Shown here piece by piece: positions 1 to 11,886 of a stretch of DNA of 64,000 nucleotides; positions within the stretch are counted from its first letter, which is position 1; each line of letters starts with the position of its first letter. This stretch comes from Desmodesmus armatus. Its lineage: Eukaryota; Chlorophyta; Chlorophyceae; Sphaeropleales; Scenedesmaceae. Where the stretch lies: contig VIIQ02000617.1 of assembly GCA_007449985.2 (NCBI GenBank), forward strand, positions 1-64,000. Reading direction: 5' to 3'. A program made the position numbers and the translations under genes. The notes beneath the pieces were generated by a model that saw only the letters and a list, made by a program, of their open reading frames with translations, had not been told where the DNA came from and searched no databases.

Positions 1-62
1 CCCGCCGAAAACACCTTTTCAAACATGTGGACGTAGTGGGGTGCCAGCACATGCAGGATTTC
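1..62 (-). CDS. Candidate exon of an unidentified minus-strand gene, cut by the left window edge
   Basis: Read on the minus strand, a good acceptor (pyrimidine-rich, ending CCCCACAG) at 63-65 is followed by an open stretch reading EILHVLAPHYVHMFEKVF, which runs to the window edge. A donor-like AAAAG|GTG lies inside it, so the exon may stop near base 12. The phase is 0, matching the phase-0 end of the candidate exon at 288-468, so the two can be spliced into one continuous reading frame across a 225-bp intron. I do not recognise the family. The call rests only on splice consensus, phase agreement and protein-like composition. Confidence 0.35.
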
Positions 63-287
63 CTGTGGGGCAGACATGGAGAGGGTGGGGTGGCAGGGGT
101 CCAGGAGGTTCAGGATGAGGGACCACTGTCATGCATTGTGTCAATAATGTGTTGCTTGGTACCATAGACATGTATGTCGCAGATAACTGGTATCATCCAG
201 CAAGTTTCATGTCCTGAAATTGATGATCGCTTGTGTGGTAGGTGTGACGAGGATGAGGTGCTCTGGTGGCAGCATCAGCGACCTCAC

Positions 288-468
288 CTGCATGCCAGGT
301 AGAACCACCCACTCCACCCTCCATAGGGGTAGTTGTGGTATGTGGGAGCCTTTCAGCACCCTGGGGCCTCTCCTTGCCTGTTCACTTTTCAAGCCTGGCT
401 GGTGTGTGCTTGTGGAGCCATCTGCGGCATCAAACAGGGTTGATGCTGATGCCTGCCAACTTGCTTGA
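288..468 (-). CDS. Candidate exon upstream of the left-edge exon, same unidentified gene
   Basis: On the minus strand a donor ATGCAG|GTGAGG follows an open frame ending WRVEWVVLPGMQ in phase 0. Read upstream, the frame contains ASTLFDAADGS and PRVLKGSHIPQLPL, which look protein-like. The acceptor is placed at CCCTCAG just above 468 but is the weakest part of the model. The exon joins in phase to the one at 1-62. Function is unknown. The open frame continues to about 830, so the exon could be longer, or the whole stretch could be non-coding. Confidence 0.3.
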
Positions 469-469
469 G

Positions 470-3400
470 CTGAGGGCTTACGGTATGATGTGTCAATCCA
501 CTTACAAAACAGCCGAGTGAGGTGCTTTACTTTGCTCCTGTGTTCTTCCTCCTCCATGGAGCAGCAGAACTTTGTGACCCTCCTGCTGTGTCCCCGCTGC
601 CTGCTGAACGCTGCTACGACATTGACACGGCATTTAGTAGTTGATTTCGAAATGTGACTGCAGCCTTGCCCCCGCTGTGGAGCTGCATCTGATCTGTGCT
701 GGATTGACCAGATCTCCGGTGTGTGGGGCAGAGCGGGGTGACACAGACGATGATTGCACGAGCAACGTGTCAGAAATCTTAACTGTCCGGTTGTCTTTGT
801 TTGGTGGGATTCCTTCTTGTTGAGTTGCATGATGACATCGGGATGTAGCTCTCAGGGTTTGGTGCACAAATGCCGGGCTTTGGACAGGCTAGCATTATTC
901 AAAACTCTCAGACACTGTACCACAGACCCCAGGTTACACAAACCACCGCCAAGACATGACAGGCGCCAGAATAGACGCCGCCCTCACATCATCTCGAGAC
1001 TGACCTTCAAAGCTTGCACCCCCCCACACCACCCCAGCACCAAACCCCAACACCACACGATTCATGCATACAACATACCGTACGTTCCTTCCTCCCTGCT
1101 CAGCTGCCCAAGCTGTCAGCACAACATACCCCTCCACACACGCCTCTTGCCCCGCCCAACCCCACACCAATCAATCACATGCCTGGGTGCGCCTGATGTT
1201 GCTGCACACACACCTTATGTTGTAAGGCACATATAACCGTGGCATCACACCATAACCATGGCACCCCTCCCTCACTTCCCAGCACCACAACATTTGACAT
1301 CCCAGGAGGGCTGACAACGCACACAATCGCTGACTCATACGATACACGTCTTGTGTCTGTCACCAACAATGGGGGTACACCTTGGCGGCCAGGGTGGAAT
1401 ATAAGCACAGCATGAGGACAAAGTGCAAAGGACAATATCAAACTGACACACTCTTGGCAGAGAAATTGCAAGCCAAGCATACATGACAACAGTGTCTGAT
1501 TCACCAACCAGCAATGACGTCAGGCAGGTTGAAACACGCACACACATGCATGCGCACACAACCAACAACCAATACCCTGTGTGGCAGGCTTACACACAGC
1601 AGGGTCCAATCTGAGGGTGGTGTAAGTGCCGATGATGTAACCACCACCACCACCACTGCAACACCGGGTAGAATAATTCATAGATGCTCACCTCCCTGTC
1701 TGCACATTCCGTCGACTTGAGTGTGGCCTCTCACCACACCCAACACTGGGCTGGGACTCACACAGGGGTAGTGTACAACACATCGGGTCAGGGGCCCTCA
1801 CGCCGCCAGCACGCTGTGCAGCATGGTACAACCACGTGCACGGCACCAGCAGCAGTCACAACGTCATGCAGCAAGACATTGAGTCGGCAGTTCACACATG
1901 AGGTACTTGGTTTATTCTCCGTACTGCTGGGGAGAAACATCAGCAGCACCCCTCCCAAAAGCGATAGAATGTGTATAGGGAGGCTCAAGCACAAAAAGGG
2001 CCCCGAACGACGGCCCAACAGCCAAACACCACACCATATCTGCCAACACAAGGCAGGCGCGCACAAAGAGAAATGCACCAGTGCGCCACCACCACCTGCA
2101 GCCCGTCCCGCCCCCACCCACAGGGCTTGCGACACACCTCCAAAACACCAAGAACCAGGAATGAAACCCGCAATGTTGCAACGGGTGGTACAGTGAAAAC
2201 AGCAGCGGGGAACAACGGGCTCACAATGACAGCCCAAGCGGCAAATAATTTGTAGCCGCGCCCAGGAAACACGACCCTCTGGGTAAACTCTTCCTCCCAA
2301 GACAACAGCACCACGAACACCACCCGACGCACTGATGTCGCGTCAAAATAACAGCAGCCCGCCAGCTTTCATTCCCGAATTCGGCACGTCCCCGATCTTC
2401 TCACTCTTCAATGGTATAGTTTTCGTCCCAAGTAGTGTGTGACTTGTTGTGCGACTGCTGCTGCTGGCGGGAGAAAATCGATGCAACGCACAGCACTCGC
2501 CAATCAACGGCTGCGGCATGCCTGTTGTGTGCCCAGCGCTCAGACTACCTGCTCAACATCATCAAGTATAAACAACCTGGCTGCGAAATGCCCACGGCCA
2601 GAAAGCTGGAAGCTGACCACCCCAAGGGATATGAAGGAGGCGACAACATACAACCGCAGCAGCACACGCTGCAAACACAACCTGACTGAACAAGATGCAA
2701 GGCCGTCATGATCATGCACGCAGAACAGATGAAAAGGTCCCACGCCAAACACCCCGTCACACGCCCTTCACAACAGAACAGGCAACTGGCCCTGCCCGGT
2801 TGTGTTGACACCCAGAATGTGTGTGTCTCCCCCTCAGGGCACGAGCACCCCAACACGTCCACAAGCCCTTGCAAGAAGGGGGTCCCTCAAGCAACAGGAA
2901 CGTCAAACAGTCCCGATGTGCTGCTTGGGTGCAAGAGGTGACGATACACACCAAGCAGCGAGGTCCCACGTTCAAGCCTGTCCCAACTCAAAGCACAGCG
3001 CCACTAGAAGGGCAGTGCCCTTCTCACCTGCGCAGCAACCTTCCCCACATGCAGCAGCACAGCAGCGCCAGCTGCCCCCCCTCCCCACACCCACAAACAC
3101 CATCCAACGAAGAACCCAACCGCCTTGCTGCCCACCCACTACTGTGCAAGAGATGTGTGCACCCTGGGCAGCAACACGCCTGCAACGCCCGGACACAGTC
3201 GGCAGGGTACCAAGTACAAAGCGGCACAAAACGCCAATGGGTCCAACCCTCTCTCATCAACTAAAGGGGGTCAGCAATCAGACTTGCTGGGCCATCAAGG
3301 CGTACCTGCCGCCCCTGACGCAACCTGGAATGGAATGCAGACACACTCCAGGGTGCGTTGGCAAGGGCTTCAGGGTTGAGGCCTCAACCCTACACGCATC

Positions 3401-5800
3401 AGGCGCATGCTTGCGTTGTGGCCCCACTACCCAAAACGGAATCAGAATCAGCTGGTATTGCAGGCAAGCAGCACAGCAGCGCCGACCTGGGGCGCGCCGC
3501 CCACCGGGCGAAAGCCAACAGCATCTGCCAACAGCTACGAAGGTACAGGCTGGATGTAAATGACAAGCAATAATGCTGGGAGACTCTCCAAGGCAGCCAC
3601 AACACCCGGCACTGCACATCACAGTGCCAAACTGTTTGCATACGGCTGTGATGCCACCAGCAAAGAGGGAAAGCATCACTCGGTGGCCTGGACACACAAG
3701 GCGCACGGCAGGCAGGTACACAGGGTGCAGCAAAACTGCCACCCATATCAGCTAACAGGCAAGCTCGACTCATGATGTAAACCTTGTCGGCAGTCCTACG
3801 CCCTACGAACTGTCAACAGTTGGGCACATGATGGGTCTGCCTCGGCCACACAGAGACCATAGTTGTGGACGAGACACCACACCTCTACCGTGCTCCAACA
3901 ACAGTCCTGCCAACAACAGTGTTGCACAAACACACACTAGGCACACCCGCCATGCACGCGCCACAGCCACTGCAGAAGAGCATGGGCCATGCAGCTACTG
4001 ACAGGCAAAAGCATGCAATCAGCCACGATTGGTGAGCAACACACACAGACATACACATTTAGTGACCACAGCACAGCTGACGCACAGCTGATGCACAGCT
4101 GATGCACAGCTGATGCACAGCCAAGCACTAACATGCTTGGACCAGCAGTGGCCATCACACACACCCACATGCACAAGCGATACACACCCGACGCATCCGA
4201 TGAGGATCTACACCCGCTTTCACAGTACACACACGCACACACACACTCATTTCAGCATGGCACCTAGCTGACAACCAACCACCTCCCTATACTAGCTGAA
4301 GCATTCCAACGGACACGCTGCCACCATAGTATCCTGTCCTGCATGGGTGAGAAAGGCACCCAGGGACAAGGGCAGGGGTGCGCGTGGATGCCCAAGGCCG
4401 CAGCACTCTGTGCAACAAGACACAAGACCAAAGATACAAAATAAGGCCACACCTGGCGCCGCAAGCACACAACAGGCACGCCTGGCCCCCGCGCGCGCAT
4501 AGTACAACAGCACGCGGCGCTGCCAGTCGCTGCCAAGTATGCTGCAGCGCACACACACGACATGTTTGTGAGGTGCTACCAGGCCTGTCAATTGACATGT
4601 GCAGGCCGCTCAGCACAGCCTGACAACAGTGCCACCAGTCAGAGCAGTACAAAGATATTCGGTGGTCAACCCACTCCACCGGTTACTACACTGGCTCACT
4701 TTACCCACAGCCAGTAGCCATAACACCAGGGTGGCACAAGCCATATAGCAATGCAAGATGAGACATGAGGATGAAAGTTGGGCTACACACCACCCTGTTG
4801 TACACAGCTGCCACCTCGTCGCCAGGCAGCACCACCGCCTGCTGCTACAGGTCAACAGCAGGCAACCCAAACGGCAGGGCCTGGAGGTGTGTCGCATGCA
4901 TGTGCCCAGCACACACACACCAGCCAGACGTCCTGCAACCAAAAACACACCGCAGACCATCCCTGTGCGAAAAGTGCACGATTCGACCCCACCAACCGGC
5001 CACATGAAGTGTTGCGGCACCTTGCAAGAAGTGTTGTGCAAGCGTGCCGGGGCCTGTGCAACATAAACACAAAACATGCATGCGCACCAAGGTAACTTCC
5101 AGCGCAGATACAACTGCCTGACATGGGAACAAACCCCAGCAATACAACCTCAGCACACACAAACACACCCAACGCAAGCCCGGCCGTGCATGCAGGACAC
5201 ACTGACACACGCTCACACTCTCTCTGTATCATGGGCGTGCATCATGCAGGAGTCCTGTCCATGGCATGTGCAAACACCAGCCCTGCCCGCATGAAGATAT
5301 GATGGGCGTGCAGAGGGGATGTACACACCCTCAGGAAAGGTAACACCCTGATTAGTCGGCACCAATGATGCACTGGCATCGTCCCGGCAGCCTCTGGCTG
5401 CCTGCCAACACCCTCACAACAGCACACAAGCCAGGCCTTCAGACGCGACCCGCTTGTGGTGTTTGTCAAAGTGACAACGGATATGCCGCACCCTCTGGTG
5501 CGGCTACCAGTATGGGCAACTGGAGACGTGCTGTCGTGCACCCACACACAAAAATGATAAATCATCACATCACATCACACCAAGCTGTATATGCAGTACG
5601 ACAACAGCTGGTACCAACACCTGCGTTCTTCTCCTCTCCCACATGCAGCACATCACTGCATCACACCCGCACAATGGGTTGCTTCTTGTCGAACTGTGCA
5701 CAAGGTATGCATGGCTATGATCACTGGGCACAACTTGCAGCCCGCACTAACCGCCTGTCTTGTCGGCCAAAATACTGCCAGCCACGCCAGGCCTTTCAAA
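470..5800. other. About 5.3 kb without a supportable gene; A/C-biased plus strand from about 0.95 kb
   Basis: No open frame here shows a recognisable domain, consistent phase or convincing splice sites; the many open frames are shadows of low-complexity sequence. From about 950 the plus strand is strikingly rich in C and A (CACACA, CCACCACC, ACAACA), so the minus strand is G/T-rich. In this window the sense strand of introns and untranslated regions is typically G/T-rich, so the bias suggests transcription leftwards, for example a long 3' UTR or non-coding part of a minus-strand unit. That is inference. The first 900 bases lack the bias. Confidence 0.5.
4071..4121. repeat. Short tandem repeat, 11-bp unit
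   Basis: The unit GCACAGCTGAT (first copy ending GAC) is repeated four times head to tail and followed by a partial fifth copy. It contains CAGCTG, so each unit carries a small palindrome. It lies in the non-genic A/C-rich region. Confidence 0.85.
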
Positions 5801-6071
5801 AACTGCACTGCTACCACAGTCACACAAACGACCACTGGTTGTGACATCCCATACAGCCCGCACACCCACTGGCTGTGGGGCGGTTTCATTCCCAACTTCC
5901 CTCCTTACGTACAGACGGCACCCCTGGCCGCACCACCCCACAAGGTTAAGGGTCAACAGCAGCACCCACGCTGCACACAAGGGCACACGGGCTGCTGCAG
6001 CGCAGGTTGCATCTACTGCTGCTGCAAAGCTGCCCTGGCAATCATACACACTGGACCTCACCCCTCACCCC

Positions 6072-8644
6072 TCACAGCAGGCGCTGCAGCTGCTGACCCT
6101 GGGGTTGAGCCCTGTGTGGGGACGTGGCAGAAGCACCACCAGCCTTCCTATCCGGCACAAGGATAGCCATCACATGAGGGCCCGGGGCCGTCAGTGCAGC
6201 ACCTGGCTCACTGCTCAAGTTGCTGGTAGTCACTGCTGCCTCGCAGTCAAGGGCACAAGGTGTCATTGCCTCTACTGCTGCTGCAGGAGCTGCAGCAACA
6301 ACAGTGCCAGACTCCAAAGCAGCGCCCACAGCCCCTGGTGCAACAGGGGCCGTGCTGGCAGCCTTTGCCAGTGTGCTGCTGCCCTGCCTTGCGGCCGCCG
6401 CTGCTGCAGTCAGCTGTGTAAGCCTCTCCAGTCCAAACAGGCTCACCAGGAAGGCCCTGTAGTCAGGCTCTGCTCCAGAAGCCATGGGCCCCTTCAGATG
6501 CAGCTTCCAGGCCCATATCGCCTCCCTGACCTTGGCACTGTCAGGGCGCCAGACGTCCAACAGCAGCAGGTACACATCCTCACAGAAGTGAGACACCACC
6601 CAGGGTTTAAGGGCCCCAGGTTTAGCTGCTCTAGCTCTGCCAGCACATCCCCACTGGGCCCAGCAGCAGCTGCTGCTGCTGAGGAGCCTGCAGCAGCAAC
6701 TGGTGCTGCTGCAGCACGTGCAGCAGAGGGTGACAGCGAAGGAGAGGCTGCTGCACCTGAGCATGCCGCTGGCGCTGCCATGACGGTGCGCTGCTGCTGG
6801 TTGCTTGACCGCAGCTGCGTTGCCGCGCCTGCTGCAGCCCCAGGCGTAGAGGGAGCTGCCTGCTGCTGCTGTTGCGTCCATGCTGGTGGTGCCATGCCAG
6901 CATCGGCTGCTGCCACCGGCGCGCTGGCTCCTTTGCTGGCTGGCCCGCTGCTGGGGCTGCGGCCTCCTGCAGCCACACCCGCTGGTGCTTTCTGTGCCAC
7001 AGCAGTAGCCTTGAAGGCATTGCCTGCAGGAGGCAGTGGCCCTGTGATGGGGATGCCTGCTGCAGGCTCAGCTGCTGCTGGTTGCTGCTGTCCTGCAGGA
7101 CCCATCATGCCTGGGAAGCCCTGCATGAAGGGCATTGGCATCATGCCCGGGGGTGGCATGGGCAGGGGCGGCATGGGTAGCCCCCGCATCATCATGGACT
7201 GCATCATGGCTGGGTTGAAGCCCCAGGGAGGCATGAACGGCGGCATGAACGGCGCCGGGGGGCAGCCGGGCCCAGCGCCCATCATCATCCCTGGCATGCA
7301 GCCAGGAGGGAAGCCCCAAGGCGCAGCATGCATGGGCATAGGCATGCTCATGTTCATGCAGCCTGCGGCCATGCCATGCATGCCAGCAGCACCACCCATG
7401 GGGCCCAGGGCGCCTGGGTGAATGTCTGCAGCAGCAGGGTCAGGACCATCTGAGGTGGCTGTGCCTTCTGCATCGCATGCCGCTGCCTGTGGCTGCTGTT
7501 GCTGCATGGTGCCAGCCTGGCCAGCACAACCTGCAGGAGCACCCAGGGCTGCTGCAAGCATACTGGGGCCGTGCTGAGCTGCCTGCATGCTGGCATGCTG
7601 CCAATGCTGCTGGTGCAGGCGCTGGGATGGGCCAGGTGCAGACTTGGCGCTGCTGTCTGACCGCCCGCCCTCGCTGCATGCTGATGCTGCTGGCAGGGCG
7701 AGGGGAACAGGCCGGCGCTTCACTGCGCGACGCTCAGTCACCTGCATTGCAAGCAACAGCACGGCAACAACGCAGATTGAGAATCTGCACAACATGACCG
7801 GCCCTTTGCTACCCATGCTCACCAGTCCAGCAGATGCATCACCAGGCATGAGGAAACTAGTAGCCTGGAAAACAGAGCGCGTGCAAATAGTTTCTTGCAG
7901 GCCTCCCAAAGCCACTGGACTGCTGACGTCCACTGGACTGCTGGCATCCAACCTTTGGCGACCACACACTTTGCTGCTGACAGCCAGGCCCTCACCTCAA
8001 TGACAGGACCCTTGATGAGGTCCGCCTGCTGCTGCTGCTTCTGTGCAGCCTGTGTGAGTGAGACCATGCTGTACACCGCTTCTGCCTCATCAGCATCAGC
8101 AAAGCGCAGCATGTCCCTGAAAAGACAGACATATAGGCAGGCAGCAATGGTATCCACACAGGGTCAGCACAGGGCGGAGCACACAGGGGGTACTGTGCTG
8201 TGCGGGGTGCAGCACTGGGAGCGCCTGTGCGCAGAGCGCATGGATGGCTGTTGTGTTGCAGAGACGAGGAATGGGGTTGCAGAGACATAATATTGCTATA
8301 ACTTTGTCGTCCTGAAGCAGCATCAACCGTCCATCGCTGCATATGGCTTCATCTCCAAGAAAACGGCTGCTGGAGCATCCATGCAAGGGAGGAACTGCCC
8401 TGAACAAGCTGTCGGCCTCTTTCCGCATTCCAAGCCCGCAGCATGCAGGTATGCAGCACACAAGCCAAAGGCTGTCACCGACGCTCCTGCAACTAAACCA
8501 CCCATACCTGTATCTGGTTGTGAATGCAGCAAAAGCATCCTGGTCAGCTGCTGCCACGGCTGTGCCGTGTGCCATCCTGCCCTTGCCTGCAGCCGTGCTG
8601 CCACCGCGCTGGCTACGCCCTCGCCGCTTACTGTCCTCCACCAT
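6072..8644 (-). CDS. Hypothetical protein with Met/Pro/Gln/Ala-rich low-complexity core; one apparent frameshift
   Basis: Three minus-strand exons join in phase: 8508-8644 (start MVEDSKRRGRSQRG), 7996-8116 (RDMLRFADADEAEAVYSM) and 7741 down to 6072. The start is chosen at 8644 because an in-frame stop lies just upstream. The basic N-terminus is followed by a short predicted-helical segment (DAFAAFTTRYRDMLRFADADEA), then a long region rich in Gln, Ala, Met, Pro and Gly (for example GMMPMPFMQGFPGMMGP), and a structured C-terminal block starting WVVSHFCEDVYLLLLDVW and ending near FLVSLFGLERLTQL. Between LNLGPLNP and WVVSHF (about 6605-6620) the frame changes at a CCC run, which fits a one-base deletion by sequencing error or real mutation. 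The C-terminal tail is Ala-rich. Intact length would be about 640 residues. I do not recognise the family; a nuclear or RNA-associated role is possible from composition only. Confidence 0.55.
6608..6620 (-). other. Apparent one-base frameshift in the 6.07-8.64 kb gene
   Basis: Upstream coding reads ELEQLNLGPLNPG and downstream reads WVVSHFCEDVYLLLLDV in the next frame. The overlap is at AACCCTGGGTGG on the minus strand. One extra C in the CCC run would fuse the two frames without any other change. No splice sites fit here. Confidence 0.55.
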
Positions 8645-10933
8645 GGGAAGTCAGTACCTGCAGTCATCCCAGGAACAGAGTGAGACTGACGTCCTGTGTG
8701 TGGAGACCATAAGGGGAGCACACGAGGCCGCACACATGAGGCTGACATCTACTGCTGTTCTGCGGGAGTGGCTGCTGCGGTCCAGCGTCTTACCAGGAGA
8801 GAACAAAGGTACTTGCTCATAAACAGTGGTGTAGCAGGTGATACCTGGGAGGGACAGCCACAAGCCACACAGTTTGCAATCAGAAAGACGTCAACGAGAT
8901 GGCTGCGGTGATCCGCTGCCTTGAAAAGCAGCAAGACCCTACCACCAAACGTTGTGCACGCGAATGCACACGCGTGCAGCACCCTATGTCCAACACGCGA
9001 CACCACTGGCTTGTGACTGGCGGTGGCTGCACTACCTCTGCAGGCGGACGCCAAAGAAAAGAATCTTTCACAAACGCACCTTAGCACCCAAAGGCAGCTC
9101 TCCGACACTGAACAGCCAGCTGATTGTGCGTTTTGCTCTCGTTGCAGCGCACAGCGTAGGAGAATGCGGTGACTTCAAGAATCTCTTCCAACACGTATTA
9201 CGGACAAGAGGGACTCGTTGGCTACTTGTTGATGAACGCAGACCCTTGGTATCCCGCTACAGTGCCCGATACACAGATCTCTAAGTCCCACAACGCAATC
9301 TAGCTTTCACAACAGGTTTTGCTGGTGGCGCTGGGGCCTGGATGCACCATCAGCATCAGACCTGCACTGCAGAACCCTGCAGGTTTGACAAGGTGACCCC
9401 AAGCTGCTGCTGCCCGACAGGGGCTGAAAGGGGCTGCTTCAGAAAACTTTGGAAGAACACTGTTGCAAAGATCTTCCTACCGGTGACTGATGCGCTAGGG
9501 ATGCTGGGCTGCTGGTACACCAGCCTGGCATGCAGGCACGCAGCGACAGCAACATGTCCGGCTGCCAGACTACTTCCATGCAAAAAGGTTGAATAAAAGA
9601 GCTTAAGCTGCTGCTATTGCAATATCAACCGCCCTTGGGTCATTCCGCAGCCTTCCAGTTCATTCCCTCCTCCCCTCACTGAGGGGCCCTCAGGGCCTGG
9701 GCCTACAAGCTGATCACTTTCACAGTCAGGCGAGGCCTATGAGTACCATGTGCTGTTGCAGGCAGTAAGGCTTGCGGTTGTGTTGCAAGAAGATAAGCCA
9801 ACTCTCAAGAACAACAGGTAGTAAGCTTACAGGGGCCCCAGCCAAATGTGATCTTCACTGACAAAATGGCTCCTGACCAGTACCCACGCAACCACACCCC
9901 GTCAGCAACACACAGAAGCATCGACAACACCCGCGGAAGGAATTGCAGGCAACACATGTCAACAAGGAGCACTTGCAATCGGCCACAAGTATTGAGGGCC
10001 TGCCCTGTTGGCACTGCCCCGCACACTCAGGCAGCTGCCGAACCAGACACTGCACCTGCCACATACAAGGCGCGCTTGCACATGTGAACACCTTACTGGC
10101 AGTGAGTAGCAGCTGTATGCACAGCATGAAATTGCATTTGCATCGTTGCATCAAGTTTTGCAGGCTGCAGGCCCTAGTGAAGCCAACGCACATGTACAGT
10201 CCTCAAGTTACTCATGCAGAAGCAAACTTGCAGGTTGGCCCACACAGTCAGACATAAGCAATGTCAACGCATGGTTGTAGCTACAAACACAGACCGCTTA
10301 AACAAAGCAGCCCCTCGACAAGTGCACTCTCGCAGAGTAGAGCACACCAGCTATTGTTTGCAAAGCTACATAAATGAGGCCACAGAGGCAGCAGCATCGA
10401 CCAGCAGCAGCACTGCTGCCCAAATACCAGCCGCAGCTGGCTGTAGTGGTCTGTAATGCAAACCTCCTGAGTGGCACACTCAGTGACACCAGGACCAATG
10501 CACCTTCATCCACACAGTGCCCGCATATTGCAGCATCACCTATTGCTGTTGTTGCATGTACCTGCCAGCAGGCACTGCGGAGCTTGCGACAACGACCTCA
10601 CTTATGCCCATCATGCACCGCATCAGCAGTGGCCGTTGCACAAACATTTTCTCAGTATGCCGCTGCGCAGCAGCTGGTGGTTACAAGCCTTCCGTGCTGC
10701 TCAGGCCTTACATGCTCCACGACCCATCAGAAGCAAGTCTGCCCGGTTGATGGGCGCATCCTCAAAACAAACATAGTACCCTCAACACAACAGTAAGCAA
10801 GCTTCCAATCCCATGCAACTCAAACACATGACTGCACCTTGCATGCATCAACATCCATCTCAAACTGTGCTACCTCAAACTGTAGCCACAGAAGCAGCAG
10901 CCGCTGCTGCAAAGTCCAGAAATAGTTCAATAC
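8645..10933. other. 2.3 kb unresolved: probable introns and 3' exons of the gene starting at 11651
   Basis: Plus-strand bases are C/A-rich, as in minus-strand introns elsewhere in the window, so the first exon at 10934-11651 probably continues leftwards through here. Short protein-like pieces exist on the minus strand (near 10725-10770, APINRADLLLMGRGA; and near 10560-10640, PLLMRCMMGISEVVV), but I could not assemble a phase-consistent model. The promoter of the gene starting at 8644 should lie at the left end of the region. Confidence 0.4.
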
Positions 10934-11451
10934 CTGCAGGATTTGCGCGCACATTGCTACTGGCCCCATCAACCCCTGCTGGCAGTGCTGCCAGGAGAGG
11001 CCCAAAGGCAGCAGCAATCTGTTGCCGCTGCCCTGGCCCTGCTGCTTTGATGCTGTGATGCTGTTGCAGCACAAACGGCGCCGCAGCAGCAGCGGCATCT
11101 TGTAGCAGTTGTGCGTGCATGGCTGCCTCCCTGCCAGTATGGGCACAGCTGGCTTCAGCTGGTGATGGTGGCAGCTGCAGCTGAGCCAGTTGCCATACTG
11201 CACACCCTCGTGCTGTTACATCAGCTTCGTGTGCTGCCAAGCGAGCTGCTGCTAGTGTGCTGCCTTCGCATGGTGACGGTGGTTCTACGGACACGATGGC
11301 AGTATGTTCGTGTGCAGGTTGCAGCTTGTGCGTAACAGCCGGCTGATCAAAATGCAGCTGGCCTGATTCATGCCGTGTGTGTCTTGGCCACTTCTGGTCG
11401 GGTAACGCCTCATTGCTGCATGGCTTCTCAAGCTGCTGGTGCTCCTGTGGG

Positions 11452-11483
<32 letters not shown>

Positions 11484-11651
11484 GTGGTGGCAACGGGGAG
11501 AATGCTGCTGAGCTGCTGCTTTGTGGTGTGCATTCAGCGCCCGAGACACTGCTGCTAGACTCTGGCTTTCATAGAGTTTGCAATATGTGGGAGGGAGTCG
11601 GACCTGAAGCTGTTGCAGCGTGATCAAGTCCTCATTGAACGGTTCAACCAT
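10934..11651 (-). CDS. First coding exon of an unidentified Gln/His/Ala-rich protein (partial gene model)
   Basis: The minus-strand open frame starts at an ATG in good context (AAAATGG) and runs 239 codons to a donor CCTGCAG|GTATTG, ending in phase 1. The N-terminus reads MVEPFNEDLITLQQLQVRLP and then TYCKLYESQSLAAVSRAL, a soluble, helical-looking segment. It is followed by a poly-Gln tract coded by a CTG/CAG microsatellite at about 11455-11480, His-rich and Ala-rich stretches, and a C-terminal part reading GIELFLDFAAAA if the donor is not used. There is no signal peptide or membrane segment. The downstream exons are not resolved. The family is unknown. The exon is divergent from the secreted cysteine-rich gene at 11887, with 235 bp between start codons. 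Confidence 0.5.
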
Positions 11652-11886
11652 TTTGAGTGTTCTGACTTCGTATCTACTTTCGTCAACAAGGAAGAGTTCT
11701 CACCGTGTATTTGTATATGCAGAATCGGGTAATCACCCTTCCTGGCAGGTGCAGCAGGGTTCTAGGTGCTTTGGGCCGAGTGACACTCTTCTACATAATC
11801 ACCAGACCGCACCATACACTCCAAGCGGACGTACAAGCACGTGCAAAACACATCTTATACCTTCAGGCACTAGAAGACGGAGAAAG
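11652..11886. promoter_or_regulatory. Short divergent intergenic region, likely bidirectional promoter
   Basis: Only 235 bp separate the minus-strand start at 11651 from the plus-strand start at 11887, so both promoters and both 5' UTRs must lie here or overlap. I see no convincing TATA box or other named element. Confidence 0.4.

Noticed and set aside
1684..2332. Overlapping open frames of 115-170 codons on both strands
   Set aside because: Composition is dominated by CA/GT-rich sequence, with no domain, no start context and no splice logic; open only because stop codons are rare in such sequence.
2802..3773. Open frame of 253 codons (+) and 154/124 codons (-)
   Set aside because: Pro/Gln/His-rich or Cys-rich translations in all frames, typical of biased non-coding DNA; no frame stands out.
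5760..7421. Long plus-strand open frame (553 codons) rich in Ala, Gly, Met and Cys
   Set aside because: It is the antisense of the Met/Pro/Gln/Ala-rich minus-strand exon. CTG/GCA triplet sequence stays open on both strands, and only the minus strand has matching splice sites and a structured C-terminal block.
11455..11490. CTG/CAG microsatellite considered as a separate mobile or regulatory element
   Set aside because: It is simply the coding of a poly-Gln tract in the exon at 10934-11651.
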